Positions 11,650 to 23,264 of a DNA stretch of 64,000 nucleotides are shown piece by piece. The DNA is from Phragmites australis (taxonomy: Eukaryota; Streptophyta; Magnoliopsida; Poales; Poaceae). Position numbers and translations under genes: made by a program. Below the pieces are notes generated by a model. That model saw only the letters and a list, made by a program, of their open reading frames with translations. It ran no database searches and was not told the DNA's origin. Within the stretch, counting starts at the first letter, position 1. Each line of letters begins with the position of its first letter. Location of the stretch: contig NC_084943.1 in assembly GCF_958298935.1 (NCBI RefSeq), forward strand, positions 15,183,001 through 15,247,000. The letters run 5' to 3'.

Positions 11650-12125
11650 TTTACGAAGCCAGCACTACCACATAAAGGGTCATCCACGCCCCCTTCACTA
11701 CCAGTTCAAAAATAATCAGCAGTGATATGACAATGATAACATATCACTATTGGTTCATAAGCTTCAGCCGCACTTAAAAAGTCAAGCCACCAAGAAACAG
11801 TAGTAATACTGATTAATTCTGTCGGTTAGTAACACAAACCGGTAATGATATATCACTACTGGTTCTTGTTACTAATTGGCAGTGATAATTTGAATATCAT
11901 TGTCGGTTATAGCTAAGAACCAGCAGTGATGTATCACTGCATTCATAAAATGAACCAGCAGTAATATTAGCTCATCAAAAGATATGTTTTTTTACAATCG
12001 GCAGTGATATATCACTACCGGTTCTTGTTACTAACTGGTAGTGATGATTTGAATATCACTATCGGCTCTAGGTAACTGGCAGTGATGTATCACTACCATT
12101 CATAAAATGAACTAGCAATGATACT
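11650..12125. mobile_element. CACTA element subterminal repeats
   Basis: Short motifs of the type TATCACTACCGGTT and ACTGGTAGTGAT occur repeatedly in both orientations, as in the subterminal regions of grass CACTA (En/Spm) elements. A unit of about 157 bp is tandemly duplicated (11842-11968 and 11999-12123; shared core TATCACTAC-GGTTCTTGTTACTAA). No transposase and no clear CACTA terminus with a 3-bp duplication was found. Confidence 0.7.
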
Positions 12126-12740
12126 TAAAAATCCATACGTCTTCACGCGTGCGACTGCTCGACTTCATGCGCCCTGTAGAGGACAACACATTAGAAGTCG
12201 AAACAAGAGATACAAGTCAACAGAAGCCGAGCAAGGAAGTTATCAAATAGGTTTAGATCCATCTAGGCTAGCCACATATCCCTTAAAGCAGGCTCAATCA
12301 ATACAAGACAAACAAGATGTATGATTATTATCCTCTTATAGGCCCAAACCTATATAAAAATCTCTGTGTGTTCTCTCCTGCAATTTGTCTACTCAAAGCA
12401 TCCCCCTAGTTCTTCAACAAGTTCGTTAGATTGGTGGTTCAAAAATCATCGACAGCTAGCGCCGTCCGTGGGGATCATGGCAATAGGCATTGAAGAATCT
12501 ACATGCAACAAGTCATTGGCATCACCCAAACCTTTGCTGAGAACTAGTTTTTCGGATGAGGCATTCTACGACAACCTTACCCCTCTCCCAAACGACCGGT
12601 GATTAATTGGGTGAATTTCGATGATGATTCAAGCGATGAGGTGAGTCAATTTATGGTTTAATGCGCTAAGAATTACGGCATCGTATTCAAACTACTCGGC
12701 TACCAAGACAACTGTGAATCCCTTTTACTGAATCAAGCAT
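12126..12740 (+). mobile_element. Gypsy LTR end, leader and gag start (truncated)
   Basis: A TATA-like CTATATAAAAATC at about 12350 is followed by an LTR-like end and the leader GCGCCGTCCGTGGGG (12459-12473), a signature before gag in grass Tat-type gypsy elements. A short reading frame opens at ATG 12477 (MAIGIEESTCNKSLAS) and stops at 12602. The sequence then jumps to LTR-like DNA, so nearly all of gag-pol is deleted. Confidence 0.6.
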
Positions 12741-13217
12741 CAAATATAGAGATTTTATACAGGTTCGGGCCTCTCAGAGGATAATAACCCTATGTTCTAT
12801 GATCTTGTATTGATCTTTGAGAAAGAGTACAAAATGGGTCGTGGATAGCCTATATGGGATCTAAAACTAGTCGAAAGCTCCTTGTGCGTGGTCTTGGCGA
12901 GTTGTCAATGTGGATCACGATTATGATTGTGATTGCCGATCTGATTGGGATTGTTCTCCGTAGGGTCCCCCGATTCCATATATGTAGGGGGTTGACATGT
13001 AGCCTCTAGACTCCTTTCCAAATAGGATTCTGTCATCCTTAAACTTACAAATAAACTTACTTGTTTAAGTGATCTCCTAGAACCTATGGGCAGTTTTCAT
13101 ACGTCCAGAGACTTCTTTCTTAGATATAGTCGTATGCTCTGAGAATCTAGGAAACCCTAGGGGATTCATATATGTATAGGATAGTCATATACGGTAGTTA
13201 TATACTACTCATAGTCA
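12741..13217. repeat. Gypsy LTR fragment, copy 2
   Basis: Diverged copy of 7085-7560, extended upstream by TTTTATACAGGTTCGGGCC. It ends at TACTACTCATAGTCA immediately before a Helitron-like 5' end. Confidence 0.6.
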
Positions 13218-14414
13218 TCTACTATATAAAACATGAGTTGGTACCTGCATCACCCACCTGCCCCTACTCCTCGAAAAGCTATAAAGTTTGGATAATTTGC
13301 CTGCTTATGCCCCTGCTATGTTTCCCCCTCGTGGGTTTACCACCGGTAGGAGCAGCGTCCTCCCATTCGCATGTGTTGGATCGTGGGCGTGCTCCACAAT
13401 AGCGATGACGATGATGCTCTAGTGCAGGCAGGTGCGGGCGCACAAATACTGTGGTCCGCCTGATGCTTCGAGTGCAACAACCTCAGTCTGTAGCTGAGAG
13501 GTTTAGTTCTCTCCTCCCCTATCGGATATGCTATCGTGCCTTCCTAGGGATCTACCGCCGTGTCTTCTAAGGGATCTACCACCACGTGTTCCGAGGGATC
13601 TGTCGATGCCTTGCCCTCTTCCGATGCGAAGGTCATAGAGGCTCTACTCCCATCGCTCAGCATTTGGTCATCATTGCAGTGCACGCGAGATGCTGTTGTG
13701 CGCCACCTCATGCAGACACCACCCTTTCCCTAAGTAGCCTCCCGTGCCACTGTCCCGCCCATCACCCCACTTTTCGCCTACCGCGGTAGCCCCATCGTCA
13801 TCGGATTTGGTCGCTTTACCATTATTGCCGCTGGGAGGAAGGTGAGAGCTAGAGGATTTGATCGATTTGAAGGAAGGTGAGGCCGACAACTACCCCATAG
13901 GAAGAAGGCCCTAGGCTGTTGTTGATTCTTCTTCACCCACTACGATGGCCACGGCTCTCCGATTGCTTTTGCTAGCGAGGTCCAGGTTAACCACACTCTC
14001 TTGTAGGTGCACTAATTTTGTGGTTGGTACATACGAATACCATTTTCTTTCCTGGTTGTTGCTCCGTGATCCTGACCACACGAGCAATTGACGTTTGCTT
14101 ATTTTTATTTAGAGGGAACATAGGACTGATGGGTTCTAGCAATCTGTTGATTTAGTATTTATATTTTCAGGCATTTATGTTTGATATCTGGCTACATGAT
14201 CTATTAAGGTTACCTTGTTTTGATTTAGGGAGATGTTGAATTGATGGTTGCTACCATCCATACATAGATGTAGTGATCATCTGATGTTTGTTCTATGTGA
14301 GTTTATGATTCTGGTTTAGATTTCAAGAGCATCAAGTATGAAAAATATGCATGCATCAGGTTGTACTTTCCCCCTTTTCATTTATGTTCAATTGTGCATG
14401 GCTCCCTTATTTTT
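13218..14414 (+). mobile_element. Helitron-like 5' end and following sequence
   Basis: TCTACTATATAAAACATGAG at 13218, preceded by A, resembles the TCT-TA-TA-type 5' termini of grass Helitrons. The first 100 bp, including CATAAAGTTT(G)-ATAATTT-CCT, aligns with a second such end at 16362. No matching CTAG 3' end is assigned. The internal sequence (13250-14400) has no recognised protein. A roughly 25-bp motif (GGGATCTACC) repeats three times at 13536-13605. Confidence 0.5.
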
Positions 14415-16205
14415 ACAGCAAACATGCTACTCTCTTGTTTCCATGCCTATATCCTACATGATTTGCCCCTCCTCTCATATAAGAATTCGATCTAATTTCT
14501 TTTGCCTCATTGGTTGGCTATGTAATTGGTGCATGGTGGAGGGCACATTCTAGATGTTTGACAAAATTCTTGAGGAGTATGCGCCCAACGTGAACATTTG
14601 CTATGAAATGTTGGAGAATTTTGCAGCAAACCTGCTACTCTCTTGTTTTGATGCCTACATCCTACTGTTAGGGAACTGGTAGGCTACACTAGCGCAAAAT
14701 AAAATTTTCTACCATGTTCAACCAGAAAACCAAACGAGTAGAAGATCATGGATCATTACCACTAGACGCGTAGTACAACGAAAGAAGAGTTAGAGCAGGC
14801 TGATCTAACATAGTGTGCATCGATGTAGAGCAAGCAGCTCAGATAAGCTCCTCGACAAAATTCGACAAGCTCCGATAAGCTCTCCGACAAGCTCTGTGTT
14901 TCATCGTTGCACCTTGCCATCGTTGATCCGATTAGAATTATAATAACAACAACGCCTCTACGGTATCCACACGTCCTGAGGTGGAACATCGAACGCCAGT
15001 GTGCTAGCACGACACATACAGCTAGATTTTTTAGAGGTCTGGTGCAGAGGGCGTGGCTATGGTTTTGGAGTGGCTTAACCATATATGCTCCTTCTCATGT
15101 CTCCCCTTATATAGATCCTACTATGGGCTCCCACGTTGGAATCACATCAGTACCTTAGTCTCTCATGCATCACAATATATTTAAACCCTCTTACAGATCC
15201 AATCCGTGTGTCCTGTTTCAACCCATTAAGTGTGTGATCCGTTATATTCATGTATAACTGGCTACGACTCAAAAACCCCTTTTTGAACCAAAATCAACAA
15301 CGGTCCCTAGCAGGGCTTATTGACTCCTAAATACACATAAAGATCGTATTGGTTGAACCTTAATATACACATACGTCAATCTCTTTATCTCACAATACTA
15401 GTCAAGCTCAAGGCGAGACACATACCATCCTTGTGATAGCTTGATCAGTCACTCAATCTTGTAGTGGATGACTCAACTCGTGACTAACTCTTTAATCACA
15501 TTAGCATGGCCATGCACTTTCTAATCCAACTACATTGAAGGCCCCAGAGATATCTTTTTTGTTATATAAGAGTAGAAAATTCCATCTTGATCGCTCACAC
15601 CTCACGACATGTTTCATGGCAAACCAAAAAACTACATTTATGACTGCCTAGTCACGAGTAGTGTTTGACAGACCCTAAGTGTGATATTACACATTCTGGG
15701 AATCAATAATGATCTCAGGTCTAAAGATCCTGCAGGTGCACCATTTGAGATTACAACTGATGTCACATCACATAACAATCCTAACGATATCTCAAGGTGG
15801 ATCCATCCAACATCATGTTCTCTAACATGCTCTATATTTATGATCAGTGAAACATGATCATCAATCAATATATGTGCTAGTCTGTGAATCATTATTGTCC
15901 CATATAATGATATAAGACTAGCTAATCAATGTAAATGATAATCATTCAAAGAATCGAATAACATATTATTCAAAAATACATAAATATAGACGTGATACAA
16001 TTATCTCTATAATTACCTCTAGGGTATGTCACCATCACCTACATGCTTCGTCGCTCCTCTCCTTCAAGAATTCAATCTAGTTTATTTTCCCTCATTGGTT
16101 GGCTGTGTAATTGGCTCAGGGTGGAGGGCACCTCCTACGTGCTCGACAAAATGCTTGAGAGAAGTATGTGCCCAGCATGAGTATTTGCTATAAATGTTGG
16201 GGAGA
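14415..16205. repeat. Tandem duplication (about 203 bp) split by a solo LTR
   Basis: Copy 1 is 14415-14617. Copy 2 starts at 14620 (GCAAACCTGCTACTCTCTTG), is interrupted at 14665, and resumes at 16043 (ATGCTTCGTCGCTCCTCTCC) to about 16205. Shared blocks include AAGAATTC-ATCTA, CTCATTGGTTGGCT, TGGAGGGCAC and GACAAAAT-CTTGAG. Confidence 0.8.
14666..16037 (-). mobile_element. Copia solo LTR (BARE/Angela-like), 5-bp target duplication
   Basis: On the minus strand the block runs TGATGGTGACATACCCTAGA...CCAGTTCCCTAACA, giving TG...CA ends. The start resembles BARE/Angela LTRs. Both sides carry CCTAC (14661-14665 and 16038-16042). Length is 1372 bp with no internal coding region, so it is a solo LTR left by LTR-LTR recombination. 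The small ORFs inside are not genes. Confidence 0.92.
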
Positions 16206-16361
16206 TCAAGGCCGGATGGCGAGCAGCTGTTGTGATCGATGAAGCATAAGGTGTGCCAGCCCAGGAGGCGTCAACCCCACAAATACATGTAGGAGTTCTA
16301 TGTAGCAACTTCATATATAATTCTAGGGCGTTCATGAGTGATTTTAGCTATTATTGATAAA

Positions 16362-17059
16362 TCTTTATTATATAAAACACAAGTTGATCTTTACATCACT
16401 CCTTCCCTATTCTGCTCCTATCTAATAAAAAATCATAAAGTTTGAATAATTTACCTATTTTTACTATCTATCTTCATCATCCAGTATCTCCGTCTCATTA
16501 CAGAGTATAGATATAGGAACTGTTTTACTAATAAAAATAAATGTAAAAATTAGGAGGAAAATAAGTGGATGATCTCTTTTTCAGATCCCATATGAAATTA
16601 AACTACGGTATTGCTCCTGATATATTCAACACTCTCATAGCACATCTATATCTTCGTATCTTAAGTTTATGATTGATATTATTATATATAATGTTTATAT
16701 TTTTTTTAACGTACAGACACTTAGTTAGTTAACAATCAAGCACCAATCAACGAACGACCACGGTGTCTCTTCTTTAGGTGAGATTGAAAAACGTAGCGTT
16801 AATTGTTTCCCAGTTAAGCAAACACGAACACAACGAGAACAGACGTAGCCAAAATCAGTGGAGGATCAACGTGTCTGGACATTCCAATTCAAGCTTCAAG
16901 GGTCTGCGAAATGTCCCCTCGCAATTCGCACTACGTCTGACTAGCCTGTTGAAGTGACGCTCAAACAAATCAATGTTAGATGTGACGGCGTAGTTACGTG
17001 TAATGGAATTAAGTTCAGCTCAGATGCAATTAAGCTGCGTGATTACCAGATCAGGGTTA
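16362..17059 (+). mobile_element. Second Helitron-like 5' end; unassigned sequence follows
   Basis: TCTTTATTATATAAAACACA at 16362, preceded by A, parallels 13218. Similarity to the first end runs through about 16455. From 16740 on the sequence is unassigned. 16855-16965 is a diverged copy of 18778-18905 (shared GTGTCTGGACATTCCAATT and CTGTTGAAGT/CTGCTGAAGT). Confidence 0.45.
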
Positions 17060-17067
17060 GCCAGAAC

Positions 17068-17745
17068 CAGAGCTGCGACTTGGGACCGAGCCGAACCTGC
17101 ACAGCCCGATCCTATCGTAGCTTGTGTCACGTAGTGTTATATTTATTAGGCACGACTGACCTATCATACTATACCGTGCCGACACTGAGCCAATTCTTGA
17201 AAGGTCTAAACACATTCTTTGACACGTCGTGTCATTTTCGTACCGTGCCGGTTCAGGCACGGTCCTGTTTTATGTCGTATGATAATACTTATATATTTAT
17301 TTTTTACCATCTCATATTTATATCTCCCATGCTCACATATCCCTCTCTCGTGCTCCATATTACTTGACAATACTTACATATTTATCTTTTATCATCTCAC
17401 ACTTATATCTTTCATACTTACATATTTATCTCTTATTATCTCTCACCAAACAAACAGGATGTTAATCTCTCACGCTTTGTATCAGAGAGATTAGAAAATA
17501 AACACGAAAAAATGATCATACAGATTGTGTCATATCTTTTTCGTGCTGTGTCAGCACGGACATGACCCAAACCATCATGCCATTCCGACACATCCATCGT
17601 GCTAAGATACTAGACACAGTACTGTCCTCGTGATCGTACTGTACTAGTTTGATCCAAATTATTTTGTACCGTACCGTGCTTTAGACGGTATCAAAACGTT
17701 GTGCCTTATGCAGCCCAAAAATGACACGGCTAAGTCCGAGCTCTA
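17068..17745. mobile_element. hAT-type MITE (678 bp)
   Basis: Terminal inverted repeats are CAGAGCTGCGACTTGG at 17068 and, reverse complemented from 17745, TAGAGCTCGGACTTAG. The flanking 8-mers GCCAGAAC (17060-17067) and GCCAGCAT (17746-17753) agree at six of eight positions. The interior carries repeated CGTGCCGG/GCACGG words. The termini belong to the same type as the element at 8504-8906. Confidence 0.8.
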
Positions 17746-17753
17746 GCCAGCAT

Positions 17754-18913
17754 CGGCAAAAAGATGGACCGTCTGCTGCCTTCCTGCTTTGGTGCTGCAC
17801 TGCCCTGCACGAGGGACGCAGTCTAGAGAGAGAGAGATTGTTATTTGGACGTGGAGGCTATTGGATACGTAGTGCTTCACCTATTAAACTAAGTCTACAT
17901 GCCGGCGCTTTCGGTGGTTAAATTTACACGCGTTCGAGTGCTTTTGGTGGTTAAATACGTAGGCCTGTGATAGATTGGCGTTGCTCGTTCACAGCCAGCC
18001 GCTCTCGCTCAGGTTGTATTGGGCCAACGGAGGTTGCTAATCCATCTCCACCAACGGATCAGCGGATCTACGTCTGAGATCTCACTTGCAGTTGCCACTG
18101 TGCTGATTTGTTTCATAAAATCGGATGCACAGGAGCACGTGAGACAGTAAGAGCAGAGCTAAAAAGTGGGAAGGGAAGTGTCATCTTACGATTCCGAATA
18201 ACTTGCGATTTGAATCCGTTTTTTAAATTTCTCTCCGGAAAGTTGTTCATACTTTTCTCTTGCCTCTGTGGCTTTGATAATTGCTTTTACAGCTCACTCC
18301 GTTCAGATACGGGCAATTGCTTTTACGGTGCTTCATTCCTATCGGCGCAACAGCTTCGCCTCTCGGCACGGACGACATCAATGGTGACCCTTGCAGCCAG
18401 CGTGAGGGGAGGAGATAGCGGCGAGGGAAGGAAGCAGGGCGTCGGCGAGGTCGCCGGAGGGGGCTAGCGCTCGGACGTGCAGGCGGCGAACAGATCGGCG
18501 ATGGACACGAAGAATCCAGGGAGAAACTTTCCGGTATCGGGAGATATCTCAGTAGAAAGCTTTGCTTCGGTGTGGACCCTAAAACACGCCAATAATTGCA
18601 GAGGTCGGAGATAAATATGCTAGTACATCAAACTAAAGAGAAGGATCTCATAAGCAAAAACTTTTCTCAAATTGGCATGCGATACCCGACATTGTTAAAC
18701 AGGTGGTTCCCATTTATTAAGCTACACGACAGACACCATGTGAACAGATGTAACGTCTTGAGCAAAAGTAGCTGAAAACGGATGATCAATGTGTCTGGAC
18801 ATTCCAATTTTAGGGTAGTGCCAAATGTTTCGGCAGTCATTATCTAAAAAAAAAATGTTTCGGCAATGGTCCTCTCAATTCACTCTTTCTACCTGCTGAA
18901 GTAGAGCTCCAAC
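17754..18913. other. Unassigned spacer
   Basis: No recognisable gene. A 119-codon open frame at 18108-18467 has no domain and no codon-usage support. 18778-18905 duplicates 16855-16965 in diverged form. Confidence 0.4.
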
Positions 18914-19444
18914 ATGGAACTTCCATGTTGGAGCCAAGTACAATTGCTTGGATGTGCATACCTCCGTGTGTACACGATTAAGCCAAGCCAACCGCGGCGG
19001 CGCAGCTGCGGCTACCGCAAGTCCACGGAAAGGGAAAGTTCAAAGCTTGCAACAAACTGCGAGCGTCAGGGATCGGTCGGTCGACGAGCGCCGCAGCTTT
19101 GCAGCGCAGCGCGGACGCGGGTGATGCCCCCTCCGTCAGCGAGCTTGATGCATGCCAACCTTTTTGCATGCCCATATATAGCTCAGAAGCTCATGGCTGG
19201 AATTATGTACAAAGCTAAAAAATCAGTAATTTTGACCTCTGAAATCCATCGTTCTGCAGGCTTAAAGCTTTGTTTCAAAAGCGATATTTCATCTCTAAAG
19301 TTGGCCCCTTCTCAATTGTTGACAAGCTCCGTCACTGCCCACGGCTCGCCGCCGACCGCAATTAGGATGGCCGCCGATCCGATTAAAGCACAACCACTCC
19401 AATCACCACCAGCCACCAGGCTTCCTCGTCCCGCCTCCATGTAG
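18914..19444 (+). CDS. Hypothetical ORF, 176 codons, unrecognised
   Basis: An open frame starts at ATG 18914 and ends at the TAG just after 19441. The predicted protein is basic, rich in serine, arginine and proline, and shows no signal peptide, membrane segment or known motif. A TATA-like CCATATATAGCTC at about 19170 lies inside the frame, followed 20 bp later by another in-frame ATG (19192). If the locus is transcribed, the start may therefore be the downstream one, giving about 84 residues. It lies between a diverged duplication and a retrotransposon LTR with no neighbouring gene. I do not recognise it, and it may well be non-coding. Confidence 0.15.
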   Translation: MELPCWSQVQLLGCAYLRVYTIKPSQPRRRSCGYRKSTERESSKLATNCERQGSVGRRAPQLCSAARTRVMPPPSASLMHANLFACPYIAQKLMAGIMYKAKKSVILTSEIHRSAGLKLCFKSDISSLKLAPSQLLTSSVTAHGSPPTAIRMAADPIKAQPLQSPPATRLPRPASM

Positions 19445-19596
19445 CGGTGGTGATCATAAGTGGTGAAGTAGTTTGAAAGCCTACAATATCTGTTTCATGT
19501 AAGAGTCACCATGATTTGGCTAGCTGCTCACTGAGGATGGTGGTCTCCACGCAGGATGATTGTTTGGTGGAGCTAGCCAAAATAAGAATAAGTCCA

Positions 19597-19832
19597 TGTC
19601 AAATCTAGACTAGGACATAGAGAATTGGGAGGTTGGATTAGAGGAATTTAGATGAGGAAGGTTTGGTTACAGAAGAGTTCATCTTTCTCAATACCCATCC
19701 GCTGGCGCCAACTCCCACTCCGATGGGTTGTATCTGCGATTGGGCTTCTTGGTGCGCTGTCCACATCTCGGCCCATCTGCGACCCGATCCACCCAAGAGC
19801 CTTCGTCCACCTCTGGTACTTCAGCACTGACA
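19597..19832 (-). repeat. Element A 3' LTR
   Basis: About 236 bp, aligned with 35331-35625. A polypurine tract (GGAAGGAGGGA on the minus strand, 19843-19833) sits directly upstream of the minus-strand start TGTCAGTGCTGAAG. Confidence 0.75.
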
Positions 19833-19873
19833 TCCCTCCTTCCATCAGAGGCGGCTTGTCCCCAAGCTGGCGC

Positions 19874-20940
19874 CTACAGAAACCGATGCTTCAATGCCTC
19901 TAGGTCTTCCCAGGTCGCCGGACTAGTCCAGTGGATGCACACTTGAGCTTCAGCCATAGATCCTTTCTTGTACAGGCGCCTATCTAGCACTTCTTCAGGC
20001 ACCAAGATCTCTGCCAACTCCTTAGGGATCACCGGAAGCTGCCCGGCACAGCTCTCTGACAGTTGAAGCAACTTCTTCAGTTGAGATACGTGCACCAAGG
20101 GATGGACCAAGCACCCTTCTGGTAGCCGCATCTTGTACACTACTGATCCCACACACTGCAGAACCTGAAAAGGCCCAAAATAGCGGAAATCCAGTTTGTG
20201 TTTAGCATGGTGAGTCACTGACGTTTGAACATAGGGCTAGATTTTGAGATAATGCCCATTCTCCCACTTCAAACGAGCGATCCGAACATTTCTTGTCGAC
20301 ATAGTACTTCATCCGCTGCTGCGCTCGAACAAGATGTTGTTGTATCAGCAGAGTCATGAGATTGTGCTCTTTCATCCAATTGGCTACATTTGGTACTGGA
20401 CATACTGATGCATCCACAATACCAAACGGTCATGGAGGGTGGCCATACAATACCTCGAATGGAGTTCTCCCCAGCGCGCTATGATAGGTGGTGTTGTACC
20501 AGAATTCGTCTGTCTGTCTGTTTCTAGGTGGTAGGATGAACTCATCCAGAGAGACAATCGATAAAGATATTCCCGCCAGCCGGAACAGCTCCCTTCACAC
20601 GACACTGGTGAAAACCCGATCACGGACTATGGCAACCCATGAAGGCGGTAGACCTGATTCACATACGCTTGCGCCACATTGAGAGCAGTGAATGGATGAC
20701 TCAATGGCACAAAGTGTGCGTATTTGAAGAACTTGTCAACAACCACCAAGACACAATTGGATCGATTAGAAACAAGCAAACCTTCGATGAAGTCCAATGT
20801 GATGATTTGCCAAGCATGCTTAGGTACGAGAAGAGGTTGTAGAAGTCCCGGGTACTTGACATGCTCGGACTTGGCTTGTTTGCAGACACTGCAAGCCGCC
20901 ACATATTGAGTCATGGTCTTCTTCATACGCATTGATAGGT
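19874..20940 (-). pseudogene. Element A integrase with C-terminal chromodomain-like tail
   Basis: The zinc-binding part reads VAACSVCKQAKSEHVKYPG. The core has TLDFIEGL and VVVDKFFKYAHFVPLSHP, placing the first catalytic Asp. The second region (SMSSSYHLETDRQTN, 20560-20510) is in another frame. The C-terminal part (FRYFGPFQVLQCVGSVVYKM, then LPEGCLVHPLVHVSQLKK) and the tail VPEEVLDRRLY...ATWEDLEAL form the chromodomain-like end seen in chromoviruses. At least three frame changes prevent function. The N-terminal end is cut at about 20940 by an insertion starting TAGGGATGGCAACGG. Confidence 0.85.
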
Positions 20941-21860
20941 AGGGATGGCAACGGATCAGGTCAGGGCTGGGTGGAGCAAAACCACACCTGACTTGAAACC
21001 TGACAATCTCAATCTGACCCGAACCCGAAATGGGAAACAAGTGAAATTTGGGAGTTGCATCTGCACGAGTCAGAGCAGGGCACATAGCCATGGCGGCTCT
21101 AGCCATGCTCGGTGGCGGCGAGCTGAGCCATAGCTCAGCCAAAGGAGGCCAGTAGTGTGTCGAGCATGCGAAGGCGAACTCACCTAAGGGCATTTGGCTA
21201 ACAGGCCCTACTAGAGTGCAGTCAACGACGGTGAGGTGGCTCGACGGAGAGAGGTCGGATGGCGGAGGGCCAGCCATCATTGAGCTCGAGTGAAATGGCC
21301 GCATGCATTAGCATCCATGGAGCGTGGGGAGGCTAGGTTAGGGATGGCTCAAAGCGGCTAATCGACGGTGAGGAGGCTCACGTCGGCCATGGAGGTCAGA
21401 CCAAACTCTCTGCTCCCTTGGCAGTCCAAACTCTCTGCTCCCTTGGCGGTCAGACCGGGACATCCTACTATCAGAACGCGTCGTAGGAACTTAGAAAACT
21501 TCCACCTTGTTTATACAGTGGTCAGACCGTCACTACACAAAACACTCTCAAAGGCAGTTTTTTTTCAGTTCTTCTCAAACTAAATTCCTCATTCTAGATG
21601 AAATACAAGTTTGAGCAATTATGACACTTTTGATACCTCAAATAAACGCACATCAACCCATCTTAATAGTATGACACTTATTCTATCAATCCGGTTATTT
21701 CTCTTCTCTAATCATCATTGACCGGTAAAAGAAAATGTTCTATATTTTATACCTTAGTCTTGAGCTAGCCATTTGCATATCTCCCACACATGTTTCTTCT
21801 AACTTCACAATATTCTTTGGACTAACCTTTTCATAACTCAATTAAATGCGTTAGTCCACA
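20940..21860. mobile_element. Insertion inside element A between RNase H and integrase
   Basis: Gypsy coding similarity stops at about 20940 and resumes near 21862-21930. The left end TAGGGATGGCAACGGATCAGG is of the hAT-like kind common in plants, but no matching inverted end is visible on the right, so the element is truncated or a composite. A short duplication (CAAACTCTCTGCTCCCTTGG) lies at 21402-21445. Confidence 0.45.
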
Positions 21861-21861
21861 A

Positions 21862-22900
21862 TTACATATTGTCATTAATTATCAAAGCACGAATTAGGGG
21901 CTTATATGCTTTAGACGTCCACGGCCCTAGCGCCTTGCTCAGAAACGCGATGGGATGCCCTTTCTGCATCAAGACAGCACCGATTCCTTTATCCGATGCA
22001 TCCACCTCAATCACAAATTGCTTGTCGATGTTCAGCAAGGACAGTACCGGTGTCATCACTAGCGCATGTTTCAACACCATGAATGAAGCTTTTGCCTTTG
22101 CTGTCCAAACAAAGACGGTGTTCTTCTTCAGCATATCAGTAAGGGATCTACTAATTTCACTGAACCTGCACACAAACATGCCGTAGTACCCTGTCAATCC
22201 CAAGAAACTGTGAACTTCCCAAACATTCCTTGGCACTTTCCAATTGCGAACAGTTTCGATGTTCTTCTTGTTGGTTGCCACTTGCCCGCTGCCAATGACA
22301 TGGCCGAGTTACCTTAGTTTGCGTCTGACAAAGGAGCACTTCATGGGTTTCACCTTCAACTAATGCATTCACAGAATCCCAAACACTTGTTCAGTCAGTG
22401 CTAAATGTTGTGGTCCCAGGTAGTGCTATAGATGGGTATGTCATCTATGAACACGATAATGCCTTTCAGCAACAATATTGTGAGGATCAAGTTCATGGTA
22501 CCTTAGAATGTGGCTAGAGCTCCGGTAAATTCGTAAGACATCACATTGAACTTGTAGTGCCTGTGGTGAGTCTTAAACATCATCTTATGTTCATCCTCTG
22601 GCCGCATCCGTATTTGGTGGTATCCCACCCTGAGATCCAAGCACAAGAACCATACCGCCTTCACTAAATCATCCAAGATCTCATCAGCAACCGGCAGAGG
22701 GAAGCAGTTCATGACGGTGATGGTGTTCAAGTGCCGGTAGTAGACGTAGAACCACCAGGTGTCGTCCTTCTTCTGCACGAGCAGTATCAACGACGCAAAT
22801 GGACTGGAGCTGAGCTGAATCACACCTTGGCACAACATCTCCTTCACCTGTGCTTCAATCTTGTCCTTCTGCATTGGTGAGTAATGATAGGAACACAATT
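21862..22900 (-). pseudogene. Element A reverse transcriptase and RNase H
   Basis: RT motifs in order: KEMLCQGVIQLSSSPFASLI, LLVQKKDDTWWFYVYYRHLN, FPLPVADEILDDL, FLCLDLRVGYHQIRM. The active site VFIDDIPIY lies near 22450. RNase H follows with FLGLTGYYGMFV, FEVDAS-type VIEVDASDKGIGAVL and MQKGHPIAFLSKALGP. Frameshifts between 22500 and 22280 separate the palm from the thumb. The region joins the protease at 23092 upstream on the same strand. Confidence 0.9.
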
Positions 22901-23091
22901 GACAGGTTGTGCCATGGGAATCAATGGGATCAAGTGGTCAAGCTGGCGCGTTGGTGGTTACCCCGACAGCTTTAAAAGCAGGTCCTAGAACCTCTGAATT
23001 AGTTGTTGGATCATTTCAAGCATTGTTGGTTCCTCCCCTTGCGTAGTGAGAGCACACATTTGAGCCAACCTGGCAATAGCACCTCGGTTCT

Positions 23092-23262
23092 TCAGACATT
23101 CCATTTACACGCAGTCAGTTTTGCACATTTGCTGAATTTGGGTATTGCTCCTTGCAAGCATACCCTCCGACCCTGTCGATCAAACACCATCTGCTTTTGC
23201 CCCCAGTGCACCTCCATCGGGCTATTCTTCTCCAACAAGTCAATTCCCAAGATGACATCATA
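23092..23262 (-). pseudogene. Element A protease, C-terminal part
   Basis: RYDVILGIDLLEKNSPMEV and HWGQKQMVFDRQGRRV are the C-terminal part of a gypsy aspartic protease. The sequence joins in frame with FVGY at 30085 once element B is removed. The N-terminal half of the protein is therefore 6.8 kb away. Confidence 0.88.
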
Positions 23263-23264
23263 CC

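Noticed and set aside
20627..21304. 225-codon minus-strand ORF as one protein
   Set aside because: Only its second half is gypsy integrase. The first half is the sequence inserted at 20940 and is in frame by chance.
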